Source: Litoditis marina (lineage: Eukaryota > Nematoda > Chromadorea > Rhabditida > Rhabditidae). From it: a DNA stretch of 64,000 bases. The notes below the pieces were generated by a model. It had not been told where the DNA came from. It was given only the letters and a program-made list of their open reading frames with translations, and did no database searches. Position 1 is the first letter of the stretch, and every line of letters starts with the position of its first letter. Location: positions 10,164,310-10,228,309 of the forward strand of contig OZ038435.1 of the NCBI GenBank assembly GCA_964036275.1. The letters run 5' to 3'. The position numbers were made by a program, and so were the translations under genes. Of the stretch, positions 44,301 through 56,000 are shown piece by piece.

Positions 44301-46953
44301 GTAGAAAAACGTGGAGGTACAAAAGAAGGTAAAATGAAACTTACTGAGCGAGATTCCGCGCTTGTACCGAGTAAGGGACAAAATCATAACGGTGTCATGC
44401 AAATTTTTGTCCCCGGAGTTTGGATGTTTTCTAATTGGAGGTAAAAAAGAGTGCAAAACCACCGAAACACCGTTTTCACACAAAAACGATTGCACTTTCC
44501 TACTTTTAGTTGTGAGCCTAGGATCGAAAACGGTTGTAAACAGTTTAAAAAAAGTTCAAAACCATATTTCAACCCCTCTTCTAGACTTATTCGCAGCAGT
44601 CCCCCTTCCGACCCCCTTTCTTCCCTACTTTAGTGGGTGGGGAAATTGAATTGTAGTTCGAGTTGTGTGGTGAGGGATCTAACTACTAACTCCACGTTTT
44701 CGTTTCTTCTAGACTCGTTTGCAGCAGTATCCCTCGGACCCCTTTCCCTCCACTCCCTCCACTTCGGTGGCGTCGCCGTTGGAGTACAAGGTGAACCCGC
44801 AGTACTACCACAATCCCCTGCTGACACAGGGATACATGCCCACCACCGACTACTCACAGGTAGATCACTTTCTCTCTTTCTCTATCTCTCGTTCTTTTTT
44901 GACTCTCTTTGTGTTTCTTTTGTCTACCTTTCTCTTTTCAGTTATTCTTTCTCCCTCTCTTTCATTCTTGCTTCCTTACTTCTTACTCTATGAAAACGCT
45001 GGCAGCTTAAAATACCACAGAAGATGCAGGCTTAAATACGCATGTAAATTTAGCCTGCATCTCCCTATGAATTTCAAACAGTACAGGTGACATCTGGCTG
45101 ACAACGGTATTTTAAGTTGCTACGGTTTTTCAGAGCTCTACTCCTCTCTGACCTCCTTCTTTCTTTCATTTTGTCTTCCATGTTGTGTATAAAACTTTGT
45201 ATCTGTGTTTTCACTTACATTCGTATTTAGGTGTTCAATAGTTGGAAGATGCCGAGTTCCGTGAAGTCCCCCTCAAAGAACACCCCCACCCTGCCGTACC
45301 GGACTGGTCCCGGAACCAACAGTACGTTCTGTTCAGTATTTACGGAACTAGGAACACTTCTTCTTTCATAGTCACAAAACGCGAAAATACACATTAGCTA
45401 GAATACGAAACGTTCAAATTGACGTGCTGAGCTTTACAGAACCCTTTTCGGGGGAAACGCCTCCAAACTGCAGGCAAACCAACTTTCACTTCGCTTCAAT
45501 GGTATAAGGCTCGATGGACAATGTTACAATGCAACTATTGTACTTCAAAACTTTACAGTCACAAAACTTTAAGAAAACTTTACAGTCACAAAACTTCAAA
45601 AACGTAGTCAGACTAGTTTGATGATGATAATTCCGGAAACATTCCGTGTATACGGTAACGGTGTTCATAATCCGGGGCTGTAAACGAACACGCCAAATCT
45701 GCGAATCAGAGTGTTATAAGGCAGGATTACAACCGGTGTTTACGGCCGTTATTAGGGTGGTGCGTTGGGAGAAAATGATAAGAAGCGACGTGGACTGAGA
45801 TAACACCTTTAACATGGCTTCCGATGGGCAAATATGGCTACTTTATACGGCAGGGAGGGGTAGTTTTGATGGAAAAAGGGAGAATACGATACATTTTATG
45901 CAGCGGTGTTTGTAGTTTGATCTTTGTTCTCTCTAGGCAGAACGTGTTCCAAGACCTAGCTAGAACTAAGATCTTTTGCCTATAAACTAGATGTATACCT
46001 GAAAAGAAAATAGAATGGAAACTCCCCACTTTTGTAGCTTCAGGGAATCTTGTTCTGTTGCTAACCGCTAAGAACGTTACGGTATATACGATTACGTTAC
46101 GGTTACGTCACCGGTACGTTACCTTTGACGTCACGAAGGTTACGGTAGCCACGCGTACTGATCTACCGGTGATCAACAACGTTTTTTTGGCGCCAATGAG
46201 TCGGGATCTGTACTGGCGGCTCGCCTTTGATGGGATACATTGTCTATGATAACAAATTGATAGCAGCTACTTGTAGGGGGACTGAATCATAAAAAAGGAT
46301 ACTTTTAAGGGGTTTAAGATGTACTTGACGTGTATCTAGTGTAAAAATTAGAAATAGATACCTCAGAGTGGACTCGAACCAGGAACCAAAATCTCAAGTT
46401 ACGGCGACGCTAGCCACTACACCAGCCATAGAATAGGATCACATAACCGATACGCGTTAAACTAGAGCTGTAGAATTGTACAGTAAACCGAGGGATTCAT
46501 GAAACTTTTAAGGCTCTGATTCGCAATTCTCCTATCACAAGTTGATGAACAAAACTTATGTAGGGGTATCCTTTAAGAAAAGTCAGTCGGTTGCACCCTA
46601 TAGCTGGTTCGTGCCCGGTTTTTACTAGCTGTCAATAAAAGTTTTTTTTGATGCCGTGCCAGCGAATTTGCAGCAAATGTCTCGTGTGTCGCAAGCGTCA
46701 AAGGCTTTTGGGAGCTGATAAAATAAATCAATAACTGGCGATGATAAGGGCAGCCGGCTACTGAAATAACAAGGGGGTTTGGCAGGGAAAGGAAGGGGAG
46801 GGAGTGACAAGGCCATAAATGTAGTTTGATCGATACGAGCAGGAATTCACCAGTTTCAATCGAAGAACAACGGAATCATACACACACACCAAGGCTTGCT
46901 TTGGAAAGTGCGAATTCTGTAGAGGGGAAGAGAGAGAGAGAGAGAGAGAGAGA

Positions 46954-47001
<48 letters not shown>

Positions 47002-47045
47002 GAGAGGGAGAGAGAGAGAGAAGGAGAGAGACAGAGAGAGAGAAG

Positions 47046-47091
<46 letters not shown>

Positions 47092-49339
47092 GAGAGAAAT
47101 GATCACATGACACGTGAAGTAACGTTACAGCTTTGTCATCAAACTTTGTGATTGTTTTCGTTGACGCAGTGTTACAATCTGTTGTAACACATGTCAGTGT
47201 GACATTGCGCAAAAACAATATTTCTGAGCAACTGTCGCGAGTTTGGGATGGTATACTGTATGATAGTGCAGGGTTGTTAAGGTCTAAGTCGTAAACACTA
47301 ACTTTCTAGTTACTCACATTTGGACTTTTAGAACCCTAGCGTAATATTGTGATGAACAAAGCTGTTGAAGTTCAACTCTCAAATCGACTTGCGAAAAGTT
47401 TTTCAATTAGAAAAGTTCAACTCAAAAACTGGACCGTTTTCATTCCAAACTCGTTGAACGTTCGAACCCTAGTTTAGTGTAGTAGAGTATAGCCGTTCGA
47501 CCACGGTGGCTGAAAGTAAAAGTAGACTTTGTTTTTCATTTTCTAACTCAATTCTCGTTTTTCAGACGTGCGAGTGCGGACGTCGGAAAAGTATCGTATG
47601 GTGTACACGGAGTACCAACGACTGGAGCTGGAAAAGGTACGCAGGATAGACGTTTCATCGAGTGTACAAATACACCCATATGCTTGTTGATACGCGTGCG
47701 ACATTTAGGTGCACTACTAATGCAGGACGATTACGTGGACCAATCCCGTGTCAACGGTCCTTTAAACTGCAATTGAAAAATGTATTGCAGTTTAAATGGA
47801 CTGAAGCGTTGCGATCGGACCACATAATCGTCCTTCTTTAAACGTGAACTTGAGATTCAGGAACAGTCACTTAAAAAAAACCAACAAAAACTTGCCCAAC
47901 TTGCATGCTTTCCGGTTTCGGAAATGGAGTACGAACAACCAAGTTCTGATTGACTATGAGAGACGGTTTGTTGACTATGTTTCACAGTGTTCAGACGACT
48001 TGATGATAAACATAGTTTTTCTGGCTTCACTCGTATACGTAAACGTCTTGCAGGAATACCACACGCAGCCATTCGTGACGTCTGAGCGAAAATCCGATCT
48101 GTCGACGCAGTTGAATTTGACGGAGAGACAAATAAAGATCTGGTTCCAGAACAGGTGAGAATTTCATGAATAAGAAGAGAAGAAGAGACATAGGGAGAAA
48201 AAGAGAGAAAAAGGAAGAAAGGATAGAGAGATGACAAAAGGAAAAAGAGAAAGAGGGACATAGAGACAAACATAAGAAAGGTTGAGAGAGAGAAAGAGAC
48301 GATTAGTGCTACTTTTCTCCTCTCAAATGTCCGTGAACGGAGCTCGTAAAATGGTCGAAATTGTGCCGAGCGACTGAAAATCCGTGTAATTGGTCCGTTT
48401 TATGACTTACTAATTGCGTAAGTTGCGTATTAGAGGGTACTGTAGCAAACGTGAAATACAAAACAGAAAGTGTGTCAAAAACTTTCATAAGCGAGGTTTT
48501 ATAACAAAATATTAGTATACGTTTCAAATAGAAGTGCGTTTCTAACCAAAACAACTCTTACACATTCTTAGCATAGTTCTTTGAACACAAAAAGGCGCGT
48601 CAAGTTTTTTCTATTGAGAGACTTTACTATTCGATTCAAAATTTCTTCGAGATTTCCATGTAAATCTAAAACGCAGAAAAGAGTCTAAAACATACACTAG
48701 AATAGAAAAGAGTACCTACTACCTTGAATTTAACCTAGAAATAACAAAACTTTTCCTCGATCTTCTTTAAGTGTTTAGTTCAGAACTAGAACGTTGCCTC
48801 TAGCTCACACCTCTATCACCAGTACTATCCCACAGTACGCATTTATGGTCGCTACCCAGCGGATTACTGTAGCCGCCATTGTTTCTGTGTGTGTTTGCGG
48901 CCGCGCGTCTGGTGGAAAATTTACGACGTATATTGGGCCGGCAATGTGAACGGTTTCAATAAACAAAGGTTGTCTCGGTTAAAGGCACCGCCCCGCTCGG
49001 CAGAAGGGACCATACAATAGGGGGTTACGCTCGTAAAACGGATGGTTTTAGCGCTTAAAGGAGACCGGAAAAAATTTTTTCCAATACTTTATGGGAGGGA
49101 AGCGATAGTTTAGCGCTTAGCGCAGAACGGGAACGAAATTTTTGATTATAGTATGTGAAAATCTACAAGATTTGGTGAGAAAGTTTAAGTATAGTAAAAA
49201 TCGAAAAATCATATTGTACCAATTTGTGCAAAAGTTTCATATAGTACAAAGTGACTATAAAATTGAAATAGTTCTTCAAAGGTTATTGATTGATTCTATT
49301 TCCAGACGAGCCAAGGACCGCAGAGACAAAAAGAAGTAA
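41335..49339 (+). CDS. pal-1: Caudal/PAL-1 class homeobox transcription factor
   Basis: I read seven exons: 41335-41453, 43628-43778, 44713-44859, 45231-45321, 47566-47636, 48054-48154 and 49306-49339. They total 714 nt (237 aa) with matching phases. The N-terminal 140 residues are rich in Pro, Tyr and Ser, as in activation regions. FNSWKM (141-146) sits where Cdx proteins have their Trp hexapeptide for PBC partners. The homeodomain is 176-235: EKYRMVYTEYQRLELEKE, then TERQIKIWFQNRRAKDRRDK. The protein ends two residues later, so there is no C-terminal domain. Intron positions within the homeodomain (after LELEK and within the second Arg after WFQN) split it over three exons. Caudal proteins specify posterior fate and bind TTTAT-type sites. 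The start lies 1 bp after an acceptor (attccag). Echoes of exons 2 and 3 sit in the preceding introns. Confidence 0.96.
41606..41724. mobile_element. 122-bp palindromic MITE (pal-1 intron 1)
   Basis: It runs from GCAGGACGATTTTGTGGGCC to the complement ACCTAATCGTCCTTCTTCAA. It is a slightly decayed copy of the family. Confidence 0.75.
41850..42200. repeat. Degenerate direct repeats in pal-1 intron 1
   Basis: Blocks with CTACCAGCAGACTGTCC, CCAATGACCGGGTTACTGTA and CGACACCGACTACCCCC recur three or four times over about 350 bp, separated by C-runs. They are non-coding. Confidence 0.55.
43309..43500 (+). repeat. Two echoes of the pal-1 exon 2 start
   Basis: TGACAAGTCGTCGACGTTGT (43309) and tttccag followed by TGACAAGTCCTCGATGCTGC (43465) repeat the real exon 2 start TGACAAGTCCTCGATGTTGC at 43628. 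Spacings are 156 and 163 bp. The 43465 copy keeps a complete 3' splice site and encodes the same DKSSMLH with one synonymous change before diverging. The 43309 copy is older and has lost its acceptor. Confidence 0.85.
44577..44630 (+). repeat. Echo of the pal-1 exon 3 acceptor
   Basis: CTTCTAGACTTATTCGCAGC then AGTCCCCCTTCCGACCCCC matches the real boundary CTTCTAGACTCGTTTGCAGC, AGTATCCCTCGGACCCC at 44706-44744, 128 bp upstream of it. The acceptor CTTCTAG is intact. Small indels shift the frame later on. Confidence 0.8.
45001..45120. mobile_element. Short foldback MITE in pal-1 intron 3
   Basis: The ends GCAGCTTAAAATACCAC and CGGTATTTTAAGTTGC are near-complements, with GATGCAGGCTAAA-type blocks inside. 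It is non-coding. Confidence 0.55.
46362..46432 (-). repeat. tRNA-like pseudogene or SINE head
   Basis: The minus strand reads GGCTGGTGTAGTGGCTAGCG (a strong A box) and, later, CCTGGTTCGAGTCC (a B box) at tRNA spacing. The acceptor-stem ends do not pair (ctatggc against tgaggta), so a working tRNA is unlikely. It lies in pal-1 intron 4. Confidence 0.55.
46925..47098. repeat. GA microsatellite in pal-1 intron 4
   Basis: An almost pure GAGAGA tract with occasional AAGG and ACAG interruptions. All open frames across it are artefacts. Confidence 0.9.
47723..47841. mobile_element. 122-bp palindromic MITE (pal-1 intron 5)
   Basis: It runs from GCAGGACGATTACGTGGACC to ACATAATCGTCCTTCTTTAA and splits the homeodomain-encoding region between exons 5 and 6. 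It is well preserved. Confidence 0.75.
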
Positions 49340-50018
49340 AGGGCGTTCTACAAAATCTATTTTTTATTTTGTTATTATTTTAGCCTAGTGCCAAACAGTA
49401 TTAATAATTATCAACTTGTTTTTCTATGAAAACTATTGTGAATTGTGGAATTTAGTCTGTAGTTTGTAGTTATAAATTGTAACTTTAATATGTATTTAAA
49501 TTGAAATATTCCACTAATTCAGGGTATCTAGCTTTATCATTATTGTGTTATTGATATAAAATACAAACATTCTAAGTCTACGCGCAGCAATGCCTTATTT
49601 GCCAATATCAATATTCCTTTCTACGTGTGGTATTTAAAATATTCACTTATGTGTTGGTAGAGCTCTCTACCTTTTCATATATCTTGTTTGTTTTCATATT
49701 TCGAGTTTTATATAAAGTTATAACTAAACCTTTTTGGATTTTGCTTGAATCTTTGAATTTGAAAACTTTTCAAAACAAAAACGGTTTTTCGCACACAATT
49801 GAAACAAACTACAAAAATTCTATTTTCCCAAACACTAATGCATACAAATACAAACTAATTGCGATTTTTCCAAATATTCGAGAAACCTTCATAGAAAACA
49901 CAAACTTTACACAAAAAAACTTTACACACAAACTACTGTTTCGAGAAATATCAGCGGAGAACAACGTTTTATTGTTACAAAAATATGAGGTGCGGCTCTC
50001 TCTTTTCTTCCATTTCTT
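49340..50018. other. Tail-to-tail 3' flanks of pal-1 and the four-helix gene
   Basis: Only 679 bp separate the two convergent stop codons. On the minus strand an AATAAA (49973-49968) sits 46 bases after the stop of the four-helix gene. No clear AATAAA was seen for pal-1. The 171-codon plus-strand frame through here is AT-rich and unsupported. Confidence 0.6.
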
Positions 50019-53000
50019 CTATACCACATACTCGCTTCGCTGGCCAGACTTGTTGCGGTTCTTGCTCAAATATGCAATGGGCGACTCAAGGGCCGGCATC
50101 TGGAACAATATGATAGTAAGAGTAATAATTATAATAATATGAGTTATGTTATGAGTTAATATAAGTTATGAAGTTTTTTGTCTTCAAATTGAAACTCAGT
50201 TTCAGTCTAATGTAAAATTTGAACACGAGCAGGCATCTTTGATGGAATAGTTTGATTGGGCTCTTTTGACCTTGCCAATAGGTATTTGCCTTTTCAAAGT
50301 GACTAAAACGCTGGAAAAAATTCACGCATACTTTAGTGTAGTAAGCCAAAATAGCGTGACAAATATGTGTGGTTTCGAAAAATGGGTTTCCACAACCTCT
50401 GTTCTGTACGATTAGGAGCTCGATTAATGATGCAAACGCTTTTGTAGAAAGAAAGAGTTCTTTTCTTTTCTATAGAATTTTCTACAACATCTAAAACCCC
50501 TAGTTTCATGCAGTTTGCATGCGCGAAACACAATAAAAGTCCAAACATACCTTGGTGACGGAGTTGTATCTGTTGGGCATAACGGCCTTTTCCTTCTTTG
50601 ATTTCTCAGAAACCTTCTTGCTTCTCTTTCCAATGGGATGGGGTTCGGCCTGAATTAAACCGACAATACCCTATGCATTTCTCGGGCGACTCGCCGGCGA
50701 CTATCTAGAGAAAAGGTTAAAGGGGGACAGAAAGGAAAGTTTATATGGAAGAGCTGCTCAATAGAAACTGATATATACCTTTTCAACTCAAACTGACAAA
50801 CCGTATTTGCATACGGTTCGTATGTTTTAGTCTGTTTTGGCGCGCGAAACGTTATGTTTAGGTACCCCGGGGTACCTAAACCAGCTTTCCATTCTGTCCT
50901 CCTTTAACCGACAACTGTGAGATTATGCTTGGTGACACAATTTTTAGCCGTTCATCAATTCACAAAACTCGCTAGAACCTCGTTTGGATTATCTCACTGA
51001 AATATTTTTTGACTTTGGCGACTCGCCGGCGACAACCTGAGAGCTATGTCTCAAGTGGCGCCCGCCGGCGAGTCGCCGGCGAGTCGCCGCCAAATTCCAG
51101 AGTAAGGACAGATCTGTTGAACACAGTAGAACTTTCGTACAAACCACAAACAATAAACATGCCAGAATCAAATTTCTAGCTCCCGTTGTTTGTAGTGTGA
51201 GCCCGTCGCGATCGCGATTTGTTAGTTTATGGATCAAACTACAACGATGAAGTGTTTCACAGTGTAGTCGACAAAAAACGAAAAATCGATAACAGTACAA
51301 AGTATTGAATATGTATACCTTAGTGATGATAGTGAGCGGCATGTCTCTCTCCACGATTTTTCCTTCACCATCCTGAAAAAAAAACTCATTTCTAAAAATA
51401 TATTTAAGGAAAACGAGATTTTCGACCATAGCTCGTAAACAGGTCGATTCTCAGTCTCCTGGTTTAACAGTTACCTATAGAAGCCATAGAAGTCTATACG
51501 AGTCAAATTTGACTCTTTCCACTAGTACTCAATTAAAAAAGAAAAACCATAAAAATCTGTCCAAGTAAAAGGCAACGTGAAAAAATACGTGGAATTGAAC
51601 GTTAGTAAACGTGATGAGACTTGGCCAACGAACCTTGAAAAACTGTTTTCCCTTGCTCCACTGCTTCGAGGCTCTGCCAGTTGGTGTTTCGGCCGAAATC
51701 TGTAAATGAAAAAGGACAGATATACTTTTAGTCAATTGCAGTCACGTGAAACACGTTACGTTACGTTACACAGCAGAACTCAGAAACGTGCAATGAAAAA
51801 ATGCACGACGCCTGATTATAATGCTAACTTTACGTGACTATTCAATTCACTTCTAGTATACAGGAGGAAGACTCAACGTAAAACATGACGTTACAAGTAA
51901 TACTGCACAAAAAAGAACTAATTATGGTACCTCAATGAAGCTGATAACCACTAATAATTTGCTCTTTCCAAACAAGTGCTATATTGTGTATCTCTGCTAT
52001 TTCACTGTGTTTGTAGTCTGATCCTGTCAGTTTTCTGTCAAATTCATGGTGTGTATTCGGGTACCAAACTACAAACTACAAATTAACTAAATGTACTAAA
52101 AGAACCGAATGTGGTACCTCAATGGTACTGGTAACCACGGCTCCCACTCCAACTGGTTCTCCCTTCGAGTCTCCCACAAACATGTTGGTTTGACGCGTTT
52201 CGTAGCTCTGCAATCAAGGAAGGACGATTAAAGGGACCGTACCTCTATAATGTGCAATGTAGGTAATTTTTGAAAAATGAAAAAAAGTCATTTATTCTGT
52301 TTTGAGATGTAAGTTCATACCTTACGCACAGAAAGTTCAAAAAACCACATTATTACGGAGCAAAATAGAAGCCAACAGGATTTGGGTTACTGTAATGCAG
52401 CAATCGTTAATGTATCACTGCTTTGTAGTTTTCACGAAATTTAGAAATCTTTTTTCACAGATTTCATATTGGTAATTTTGGCCATGTTTTGAATATGGTT
52501 TCGTAATTTTATGGACATTTTGAAAATTTTGTACGTAGGTGAACTCGGCGGTGTATGTACGTGCGCGTGGTCGCGCCACATTTTCGAGAACACGGAGAAA
52601 GACAGGAAGTTGACACCTATATGAACGATTGTGGTTTTTTAATGTGAACAATATCGACTGATCAGCTCGAACCTCCAAATTAAAGAGGAACGGTCCCTTT
52701 AAAAATGAAATTCTCTCCTCTCCTTCTTTTCCTTACTGTATCTCTTCTGTACTGTCTGTACTTCTGTCTTCTGTACTGTCTTCTATATCTAGTTGCAACT
52801 TGGACTCTGTAGCCGATATGTATAATAGGATTACAGCCCGTTAAGTTCTAGACTTTTTAAAACCCTCTTTATTTATATTTATATCAAGTCAATTTTGTTG
52901 TACTAATTGAACTCAATGTGGCCCAATCCCAACGCTTCAGTCCTTTAAACGCAATACATTTTTCAATTGCAGTTTAAAGGACCGTTGACACGAGATCGGT

Positions 53001-56000
53001 CCACATAATCGTCTAGCTTCAAGTCGCGAACTTCATAATGAACAGACGAAACTATAATAAGATAACATGTTCAATATACAATAGCTAAGTAGTGATAGAT
53101 TAGGCTACTACCTGAAAGTGAATAGTTATAAAGATTACTTGGACTAGTTATAATAGTTATACGGACAGTTATATAGTTATAGTTAAATAGTTAGAATAGT
53201 AAGTATTAGTTACAGTTACAAGGAAAACGGTTACGTAAAAACTGTTACGTTACCCGATGTTACCCTGGTTTTTCTGTTGAAGTTCATTTGAGATCAAACT
53301 AAAAACTAGATTTGATCACATTCTATAGGAAAAGGTTACAGGTTGATAATATACCTGAGTAGCAGTGGAACCGGGAGGAATCTTTAGACCCTTCGAGCTG
53401 GAAATAAAATCAGTCAAAATTACACGAAATCGGACTATCTGGACTATACAAGTATCAAACACAAACACAGAAAAACCAATTGATTGAGGTTTTCTAAAGC
53501 TTACAATTCGAGAAAAATCGTAAACTATTTGATACAACTTCATCAAAAGTACATGAAAACTCATCAAATCCTTGAAAAACTAATTTTCACTTTATAGGTC
53601 GCTGAAGTTCAAAAACGGCAGAAAACTTTGTGGAAATATTATCAAAAAATTTAGGCGATGATTCAAATCTTTAAACTTTTAAAAACTAACAACTTTCTAT
53701 GACGACGGCGTTTCGAGCTGTTCGAATGACTTCTGTGACTCTTTCTCTTCTTGCCGATAATACACGCCTCGCGTTCCTGGAGAAAACATCATTACATTTG
53801 CCATTTGAGTACAGAAAGTGGGCGGAGCTAAATTTTTCGCTAAAACGGTGCCTAGAATGCATCGGGAAGTTATATGGGCTACACAGAGCTGATTTGTAGT
53901 TGGTTGGTAGTTGGTACTATGAACCAAAAATTTTGCCCGGAAAACAACGGGGGGATCAAACTACAAACACAGAAGTATAAGGATCTTTGCGGTCTTTCCG
54001 GTCCGGTCATCCTGACAGTCGTATCCCGGTGGGATAACAGCAGAGAAATAGCATATGTTTGAGGAGACGCAGTCTACGATTTAGACGCTAGAATGTTCCA
54101 GAAGACGGCCTCGGAAACGTGAAAACGTGATCAACCTTCCTGATAAGTCTTATTGGTTGGTTTGTCAGAAAAACAGTGAATGGATCTCAGAATGAACCTT
54201 AAAATAACTACCAACCTTCCTGATTAGCTCCTGACCGTCGGGGGTGCTCTCGTAGTGCATCATACTTCCTTCGTAGGTCAGCAGGACTACCTGCAAGTTA
54301 TATATGATTAGTTCGGAAGTTTGTTCGCCCATTTCGAAATCGCCGAGTACACGAAAACGAAATTTCAGTTTTCCATGACTTTTGAAGTTTGCGAGATTGA
54401 AGAAAAAATGGATAACTTTTTTTCCATTTGTAGAGCATTCCTCCAGGCTACGCAGCGTTGAATTTGCCAGGTGACTGCAAATGCAGCTGGTTGCGTAAAA
54501 AGTAGGAACGTAGTAAGTTAGATCTTTCGGATACTCCTGCGCACGGCCTCCCCAACTGACCACAGCAACGAGCAGCAGCAGCATGTGGAAAGAGAACAAA
54601 ACCAGCGAAACGAAGAGAATGTTGTAGTAGACATTGATGAAGTCCATCAGACACGTGGTTCTCACGTGGTTCGGCTGGGTTCCAGCCAGTTCTGCCGTTT
54701 TACTGAAGTAATCAATATGTCTTCTAATAACATATGTAAAATATAAGTCAATATGGTTGAGCTAAGGTACCGAGAATAAGTCATTCAAAATTAAAAGTCA
54801 TTAAAGTAAAAGTCATTTAAAAGTAAAAATCATTAATTCACTTTTAGTTGAGGATTTGAAAATTACGAAAATTTTACTGCAGTGGTGGACAGTGACCCCA
54901 ACAGGAATGAATGTTCGCACCAGTTTCTTTTATTGAATGAGAAATTATTCCATGTCACTGCATCTACTATTGAAATAAAAAGAACGGTAAGGTCGCTCGT
55001 ACCATGTACTATGTTTGATGTTATCAATAAAGTTACTTTAAATTGAAAAACTGAACCCAAACCTATGTAAAACTAACAGAAATGCCAACCCGCAATAGTA
55101 CTCTGGAGCATGGTTACTGTCCCCATATTTCCCGACTTCTATAAAAGTTTTTTGCAAGAGTTTCATACAAGAGAACCTGAGCCCATTGACAACAATACTC
55201 TTGGAAACCCTAAAAATACTTTTCTCACCCGCAAAAGTACTCGGGTGCCTGATTATTCTCCAACATGAAGGCCCCGATTCCAATCGCATTCGAGAGGAGA
55301 GCAACGAGGAACAGACACAGAATCAGCACACGAACTGCTGCAAACAAATGTTGTTTACGTGTTTGTTGAAAACAAACTTATTTACTTTCAGAAAAGTCGT
55401 TTGTAATTCATTTATTCGTTAACTTTTTTACACGGGATAACCGGGAAAAGCACACGAATTGCTGTAAACAAATTTTGTTCACCTAATTTTTCGTTTAGTG
55501 ATCTAATTTTACACACAAGTTTGTCTCAGACAGTCTGCGTCTCTCTGACCTGCACGTTCTCTCGTGAATGGCACGGTGGGTCGCTAAAAAGTGCTAACCA
55601 AGAGGTTGGGGAGTAGTCAAGTGACGGCCACCCTTTGAGTTCAAACTACAAAACAAAACATTCAACTTCCGCTCTATCGATCTACGTTTACAAAGATGAA
55701 GTTCAGAAAAACTGTATATTGAGGCACACGTTATCTATAGGGGGTGCCAAATTTATAAACTTCAGTCTCTTGCCGGAATCGAACCTGCGAGCAGAAGATT
55801 TGTAACTGGGCGTTAACCACTGTGCCATTAGAGTACATAAATGTCAGGCTTCAGAATCCAACACTTGTGCGTACACAGCGGAAAGTGAGATACACAGTAC
55901 CCTCCCGCGTTTTCGTTGGCGACGACTATAGGAGACGTGTGCGTACACAGCGGAAAGTGAGATACACAGTACCCTCCCGCCTTTTCTTCGGCGACGACTA

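Noticed and set aside
46362..46432. Functional tRNA gene
   Set aside because: A and B boxes are good but the acceptor-stem halves do not pair, as also at 205-288 and 60890-60990. Called as tRNA-like repeats instead.
49627..50142. 171-codon plus-strand frame
   Set aside because: It overlaps the last exon of the four-helix gene on the other strand and has low-complexity AT-rich composition.
54165..54665. 166-codon minus-strand frame as a single exon
   Set aside because: It runs through exons 8 and 9 of the four-helix gene and happens to stay open in the intron between them. Splicing at TACTAC/gttcct and ttgcag/GTAGTC keeps frame, so the intron reading was preferred as non-coding; retention cannot be excluded.
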